64,000 nt of DNA, taken from positions 49,578 through 113,577 of IMG/VR virus record IMGVR_UViG_3300006735_000001; one strand, written 5' to 3'. Origin of the DNA: a virus. Of the stretch, positions 62,333 through 64,000 are shown one piece after another. How positions within the stretch are numbered: the stretch's first letter is position 1; every line of letters starts with the position of its first letter. A model generated the notes under the pieces. The model did not search any database, was not told where the DNA came from, and saw only the letters and a list, made by a program, of their open reading frames with translations. The position numbers and the translations under genes were made by a program.

Positions 62333-64000
62333 TATACTTTTGTAAATTCTATTATTATTGATGCACTAACACCTCTCCAATATTTACTACTTGCACTTTT
62401 TCTATAAGCAATCATTACTTTGTCACCTTTACTAAATGAAAGATTAGGTTCATATTCTATTGAACCACCACTAGCAGTTAAAGAACCAGAGGATTGTGTT
62501 GGAGTTTGAGTACTGTTTCTCCATATATCAAATATAGTTGTAAAACCGGTACTTAATGTACCTTTTGTATTTTGCATTCTAATTCTTTTTATAGTACCAT
62601 CAGCAGGACAATCAAAAGTATTATAGTATTGATTTGATGTTGTATCAGTTAAAGTGTTAAAAGGTATTCTAAACGCAGACGTTGAGCTAGTATCATCAGA
62701 AAAATTACTAAATAATACTGTTTGTGTAGTAGTACCACCAGCTGTTCCCCATTGAACACCTGAACCTGTAGATGTTAGTACTTGACCATTTGTACCTTGA
62801 GCACCGTTAATTTTAAAATTATCGGCATCCATTACACCTTGTACATTTACATTTGTAACATTACTTGCTGGTGCTCCAAAGTATACAGTGCCGCCGCTTG
62901 CACCTGTGTTGATAAAGGCTAAACCACCAGATTTAAACATATTTAAATAAGTAGTTCCACTATCTTGTAATGTTATATTACCTGCAAAAGTTGTGTTATT
63001 ATTTATATAAACGTTTCCACTCGCTGCTCCTATGTTTAAATCTTTTGATGAACCCGTATTAATAGAACCGTGTCCAGAACCAGTATTTGAAAATTGTAAG
63101 CTACCACTATTTTGTGTAATAGTTAAATCATCAGTAGTTTGTAAAGTTCCTTCTATAACAGTATTTGCAGAAACTTGAAAAGGATATGATGGAGTAGCAT
63201 CATTTATTCCTATATACCCATTGCTTCCTTGTATAAATATATAACCTGCACCACCTTGCATTCTTGTATCTGTATCATTACTATTTCCTAATGTTATATA
63301 ACTTTCAGTAGCTTCTCTAAAATCTATAAATTCATCTCCACCTGCATAATAAGTTTGTCTATCTGCTGAAAATACTATCTTTGTATCTGTATCTCCATTG
63401 TGATATATATTGTCATCTATATAAGCATCTCTTATAAACCCATCATCTACATATAAATCTTCCCAGCGTAATGATGCTGAACCAATATTGTGTGCATTTT
63501 CTGCTGAAGGTAAAACATCTCCTGCAAAAGTTGCGTTTCCTGAACTGTCTATGGTCATTCTTGTTGTAGCAGTAGTGTTGTTTGCAGCTGCAGTTGCAAA
63601 AATAATTTCTGAGCCACCATTTGCACCTTGTAAACCTATATGTGCGTGTGATTTATTAGCATCATTGAATGCCCCTGTATTAGGATTTCTTTGAGTATTA
63701 AATTGTAAATTAGTGCTATCAAAATCAATATAACCTCCACTATTTATTCTAATTACTTTTGAGCTTCCTGTCATATTTAAACTTCCACCCATATCAATAT
63801 CATCTCTAAATGTAGCTGAGCCACCATTTGACATATCTAAGGTTAATGCTACAATACCAGTTCCACCATCATTTCCATGAAATTTAATATCCTTATCTTG
63901 TATTGATGAGGTAATATTTAAATTACTACTTGCATTGTCAAATTTAGCATACTCAGTTCCATTTACTTTTAATCTAATATCATCTCCACCTGCATCTAAA
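62332..64000 (-). CDS. Tail fibre protein, 5'-truncated by the window end
   Basis: The frame stays open from 63834 (an internal Met) to the window edge and encodes more fibre-like sequence (VNGTEYAKFDNASSNLNI), so the start is outside the window. Over 550 residues are visible. The shaft has repeated 'GNATFAGDV', 'ITLGNSNDTDTRM' and 'VYINNNTTFAGNI' type beta stretches, typical of marine phage fibres. Near the end is NGQVLTSTGSGVQWGTAG, a common link to a C-terminal knob. The last 140 residues (FSNFSDDTSSTSAFRIPF onward) look like one beta domain. Together with the collagen-like protein it probably forms a long adhesive fibre. Confidence 0.78.
   Translation of the reverse strand, partial: LDAGGDDIRLKVNGTEYAKFDNASSNLNITSSIQDKDIKFHGNDGGTGIVALTLDMSNGGSATFRDDIDMGGSLNMTGSSKVIRINSGGYIDFDSTNLQFNTQRNPNTGAFNDANKSHAHIGLQGANGGSEIIFATAAANNTTATTRMTIDSSGNATFAGDVLPSAENAHNIGSASLRWEDLYVDDGFIRDAYIDDNIYHNGDTDTKIVFSADRQTYYAGGDEFIDFREATESYITLGNSNDTDTRMQGGAGYIFIQGSNGYIGINDATPSYPFQVSANTVIEGTLQTTDDLTITQNSGSLQFSNTGSGHGSINTGSSKDLNIGAASGNVYINNNTTFAGNITLQDSGTTYLNMFKSGGLAFINTGASGGTVYFGAPASNVTNVNVQGVMDADNFKINGAQGTNGQVLTSTGSGVQWGTAGGTTTQTVLFSNFSDDTSSTSAFRIPFNTLTDTTSNQYYNTFDCPADGTIKRIRMQNTKGTLSTGFTTIFDIWRNSTQTPTQSSGSLTASGGSIEYEPNLSFSKGDKVMIAYRKSASSKYWRGVSASIIIEFTKV

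Noticed and set aside
63832-63834. ATG at 63834 as the start of the last fibre gene
   Set aside because: The same frame stays open to 64000 and encodes fibre-like sequence, so this Met is internal.

Overview
The window looks like part of the genome of a tailed, probably short-tailed, AT-rich bacteriophage, most consistent with a crAss-like (Crassvirales) phage or a close relative infecting a member of the Bacteroidota, plausibly a marine flavobacterium. The reasons are: a run of giant virion-type genes on the minus strand; a 4769-residue protein with the DxDGD active-site loop of two-barrel RNA polymerases; a 2132-residue protein whose conserved C-terminal blocks I recognise from the crAss-like tail 'muzzle'/stabilization family; two ring/tail-hub-type proteins directly upstream of it; and almost no Shine-Dalgarno sequences, with many starts instead in an AAATTATG context, as is common in Bacteroidota. 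Capsid, portal, terminase and DNA replication genes are not in the window. Assignments rest on motif recognition by eye, not on database searches.

Layout. 1-1536 (+): the end of a DUF932 gene, a 26-residue membrane peptide, a terminator, a DUF3820 gene and a zinc-ribbon membrane protein. 1537-6747 (-): a tail fibre, small basic proteins, a 3-TM holin, a second fibre-like protein and four overlapping micro-genes. 6957-9724 (+): class I ribonucleotide reductase (beta, a 46-residue basic ORF, alpha). 9721-12567 (-): an envelope-directed cassette with an outer-membrane beta-barrel protein, a membrane/coiled-coil protein, a secreted thioredoxin-fold protein without CxxC, an SNase nuclease and a lipoprotein. 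12665-41386 (-): five large proteins, including a 1969-residue protein with a PD-(D/E)XK nuclease domain and the 4769-residue polymerase/metallopeptidase protein. 41447-56622 (-): a 2185-residue multi-enzyme cell-wall protein, the muzzle-like protein with an inserted von Willebrand A domain, two ring-type proteins and a conserved small protein. 56681-57907 (-): a metallophosphoesterase with terminators on both sides. 58050-64000 (-): adhesin and fibre proteins (FnIII, vWA and collagen-like domains) and a nucleotidyltransferase-like protein; the last fibre gene runs off the window end.

How it may work together (inference). The large minus-strand block encodes the tail, its adhesins and the proteins ejected on infection. 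The 2185-residue protein carries domains able to cut peptidoglycan. The 4769-residue protein would enter as a virion RNA polymerase to transcribe early genes. The 1969-residue nuclease protein and its neighbours are likely co-ejected. A recurring AT-rich motif (TTTGTATATTATTAATA and variants) precedes several minus-strand transcription units and is a candidate late promoter. The ribonucleotide reductase supplies dNTPs, and the holin and envelope cassette act on host membranes late in infection. No stretch longer than 300 bases lacks a gene. I saw no tRNA, CRISPR array or insertion sequence.
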